In this document: positions 17,379 to 19,892 of the stretch, one piece after another
Layout of the letters: each line of letters begins with the position of its first letter
Numbering within the stretch: the first letter of the stretch is position 1
Source of the DNA: Bondarzewia mesenterica
Taxonomy: Eukaryota; Basidiomycota; Agaricomycetes; Russulales; Bondarzewiaceae
DNA: 19,892 nucleotides
Reading direction: 5' to 3'
NCBI GenBank assembly: GCA_004802705.1
Contig: SGPL01000592.1
Location: 1-19,892, forward strand
Translations under genes and position numbers: made by a program
Notes under the pieces: generated by a model
Database searches by the model: none
Told to the model about the DNA's origin: nothing
Seen by the model: the letters and a program-made list of their open reading frames with translations, nothing else

Positions 17379-19131
17379 ATGCCAAGCATCAGAACAGGCA
17401 CGACAACTCCAGTCAAGCCACTAGACACAGAGCATCTTAACAACTATATCAAGCTCTCACAATCGAAATCGAACCTGAACGTAGACTAGGGACTATAGGT
17501 ATATTCAGTTGTGCTTGAAGGTCTAATAAACCTGAGCAACAAAGAGCCTAAGGTAGCTAATCTTTGGAGAAGCACCAAAGGGGTACCAGAGTGACAGCAG
17601 GTAGCAGTGTCATTGGTACAGATATCTGCAAATATTCCTATCCCCAAGAAACCATCCACCATTTTGTCTGGAAGCACTCTACCACCAGGGGTCCAGATCT
17701 CTACGGGATTAAGATACAGTTCATCGCTCAAAACATACATCACAAGAACACATCCAGACACTCACAAAGATGAAGAGAAACCCATCTACCCCATCTACTA
17801 CCACACTCAATACTGTACCTAGCTATTTCGCAAAATAAGAGAACCCTTACCTATAGAAATCCAAGGAGGAACCACTGCATCATCAACTGCACTTCGCATT
17901 GATAACTACAGAAGCACACCAACTGGGCCATTAAGGTCTAGCAGCCCACCTGTCTTATTCCCATAAGCAAGCATCCATCAAGAGCTCCACAACAACCTAC
18001 AGGTTGTAAACTCTGCTCCCCCTCCAGAACTAAATCAAGGACCACCTGCACTTGCACTACCTCCTCCCCCTATCAACGTAAACCTGCCTCAACTTATTCA
18101 ACCACAAACTCTCAACCCATTGCCACTAAACCCACCTCCACCACCTCCTCCCCCACTCACACAAGGAATGGCAATTGCACTGTCAACCAATAAGTCTAGA
18201 CCAAAGGTCAAGACTCTCTCCCCATTTAATGGGCAAAGGGAAAGCTCTAGGCTCTTCATTCTGGAATGCAAGGTCTATTTTAGGGCAAAGCCAAAGGAGT
18301 TTCTGGATGATGCCAGGGCTGTGGATGAGCAAAGAAAGGTTCTATTTGCCTTATCATACCTGGAAGGAGGAATGGCTGAAACCTAGAAGCAGTTAAAGAT
18401 AGAAAAATATGAGAAAGCAGATAACTATGGGACCTAAAAACACTTTGAAGATGTCGCTCAGTTTGCTGATGCAAACATCATGGCAAATGCCAGAATAAAG
18501 CTGTCCTAAATCAGACAAGGAAAGTGCATGGCGGATGACTTTATCGCTGAATTCGTGAACCTGGTATCAGAATCTGAAATAACTAAGAGCCCCGCACTCA
18601 TCGAATATTTCATGGAAGCACTAAAACTAGCAATCGTAAAAAAGGTCTACTAAAAGAACTCGGTGCCAACCAAAATCGAGGATTGGTATAAAGATACTGC
18701 CACTGCCGATAACCAGTGGCACAAACTACAGTTTTTCCTCAGAAGACACCATCTCTCTCAAAAAGATAAGGAAAGCTGGGTACCAAGAGGAAGCAAGGCA
18801 CCCGACTCGGATGTGATAGATGTGGACAGAGGAAAGGAACAAAAGGAGTGGAAGGTGAAGGTGAAGGTATGAGCCATTAATACCTTGTCAGAAAGAGACA
18901 AGAAGCAGTACATGGATGAAGGGCATTGCTTCAGGTGCAGCAAAACTGGACATTAGGCTAGGGACTGCCCAGACTGAGACGTTCACACCAGAACAATAAA
19001 AGAGAAAGGAGGAAGCAAAAGGATGACCATAGAAGAGCTTAAGAAGGTCATCAGAAAGCTCTTGACAGAGAAGAGAGAAGCACTCACAGAATTCAATGGA
19101 GAGGACAATGAGAAAGAAAAGGATTTTTGAT
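17379..19131 (+). pseudogene. Decayed Ty3/gypsy gag (capsid and CCHC zinc knuckle)
   Basis: One frame (multiples of 3) stays recognisable from MPSIRTGTTTPVKPLDTEHL at 17379 onward. A Pro-rich linker follows (seven prolines near 18137-18157), then a capsid-like core from about 18205: LSPFNGQR, SRLFILECKVYF, KVLFALSYLEGGMAE, FADAN, DDFIAEFVNLVSESEI. At 18924-18968 is a nucleocapsid knuckle, CFRCSKTGH-stop-ARDC, with C-x2-C-x4-H-x4-C spacing. Stops occur at 17820, 18384, 18435, 18507, 18651, 18870, 18954 and 18975, among others. Several replace a Trp, Gln or Arg codon of relatives by one transition (two where TGG became TAA). Frame shifts are rare. In a working element Gag would form the cytoplasmic particle that packages the RNA. 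Confidence 0.8.
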
Positions 19132-19169
19132 GAGTCCAAAGTTCTAGACGTGGCTTTGGACGAAAGGTT

Positions 19170-19892
19170 GCTACGATAACTCCATTTTTGTAAAATCCAC
19201 TAAGGGTGAACAATTGGAAATTACATCTTGGATATCACAAAGCAGGCCTAAAAGCGTCAAAACAAAAGCAATGATAGACAGTGGGGCAACTGGAAGGTTT
19301 ATTCATTGGAAAGCGGTACAAAGGTATGGACTCAAAACGACAAAACTAAAAAATGAAATCAAAATCTGGAATGTCGACAACACCGAAAATGTTCTGGGGC
19401 AAATTAGGGAATTTGTCTGCCTCCAGTTATAAATTGAAAATCATGTTGAAATGATGAGGCTGTATGTATTCAACATTGGGGATGACAAGATAATTCTCAG
19501 GCTTCCCTAGCTAAGAACTCACAATCTAACAATTGACTAGTGGAACGAGACTCTGCACTTTCAGAATTGTCCCTACTGGTGTGAAAGAAATCGGCAAAAC
19601 TGGCAGTACCAACAGTCACTCCAAAAAATCCTATGCAGCTGCAAAACCAAAGAAAGGGTCAGCGTGACCTCAGTCTCACAGAAGCTAGCAGAGGAAGCAG
19701 GAAAAGACAAACCAAGGAAGTCAATTGAGAAGTCTATTCCTGCTCATTACCTCAGTCATCGATGGATCTTTGAAGAAGAGGCATCACAAAGCTTTCCTCC
19801 CCCCATATCTGGGACCACAAAATTGAGCTTAAGCTCAGCACACCTGATGGGATTACGACAAAAATCATCCCTCTATCCAAGAATGAATAGGC
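19170..19892 (+). pseudogene. Decayed Ty3/gypsy pol, protease to start of RT, cut by the window edge
   Basis: This lies in frame 2, one base back from the gag frame, so the ancestral element probably used a -1 shift or a separate pol; no canonical slippery heptamer is seen at 19120-19135. The retropepsin motif AMIDSGATGRFIH lies at about 19269-19307, keeping the catalytic DSG. LYVFNIGDDKIILRLP (about 19460-19508) is the second half of the protease fold. Stops at 19430, 19508 and near 19538 replace Gln and Trp codons of relatives. After a frame change in the C run near 19797, PHIWDHKIELK (about 19803-19835) matches the pre-RT linker. RT, RNase H and integrase, if present, lie to the right. Confidence 0.78.

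Noticed and set aside
19110..19140. Programmed -1 frameshift site between gag and pol
   Set aside because: The frames are related by -1, but the GGATTTTTGATGA sequence is not a canonical X-XXY-YYZ heptamer in the gag frame, and the element is decayed.

Overview
The window looks like nuclear DNA of a filamentous basidiomycete, most likely an Agaricomycete. Host genes carry short GT-AG introns. One host gene matches a proline/serine-rich family I know only from mushroom-forming fungi. The transposon relics match element families typical of those genomes. No tool was run: homology is by eye and from memory of these families.

Layout. (1) 1-3680 is GC-richer host DNA with two divergent genes. The minus-strand gene is the N-terminal half of an acylaminoacyl-peptidase and leaves the window at its left edge. 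The plus-strand gene encodes a Pro/Ser-rich protein of unknown function starting at 2878. About 1.6 kb of shared upstream DNA lies between them. Both genes show reading-frame breaks that look like single-base indels. (2) 3684-5290 is a tandem array of ten 160-bp units that starts inside the 3' end of the second gene. CpG content is high in the gene-side half and low in the transposon side. (3) 5391-19892 is AT-rich DNA with relics of at least four transposons. In order these are a Ty3/gypsy protease-RT-RNase H relic (+), a DDE transposase of IS630/Tc1 type (-) with an intron, a possible solo LTR with heat-shock-element-like motifs, a DIRS-like gag-RT relic (+) with an intron, and the gag-protease end of a second gypsy element (+) that runs off the right edge.

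Inside region 3, at 14566-15488, lies a long and almost perfect inverted repeat: two arms of about 367 bp around a 186-bp spacer, built partly from 138-bp tandem units. It is the least decayed structure in that region and the observation most worth checking, together with the CpG step across the 160-bp array.

The relics are broken mainly by stop codons at positions where the families carry Trp, Gln or Arg, with few frame changes. This is the pattern left by C-to-T/G-to-A transitions, as in cytosine-methylation decay or RIP-like mutation. No intact mobile element, RNA gene or CRISPR array was found.
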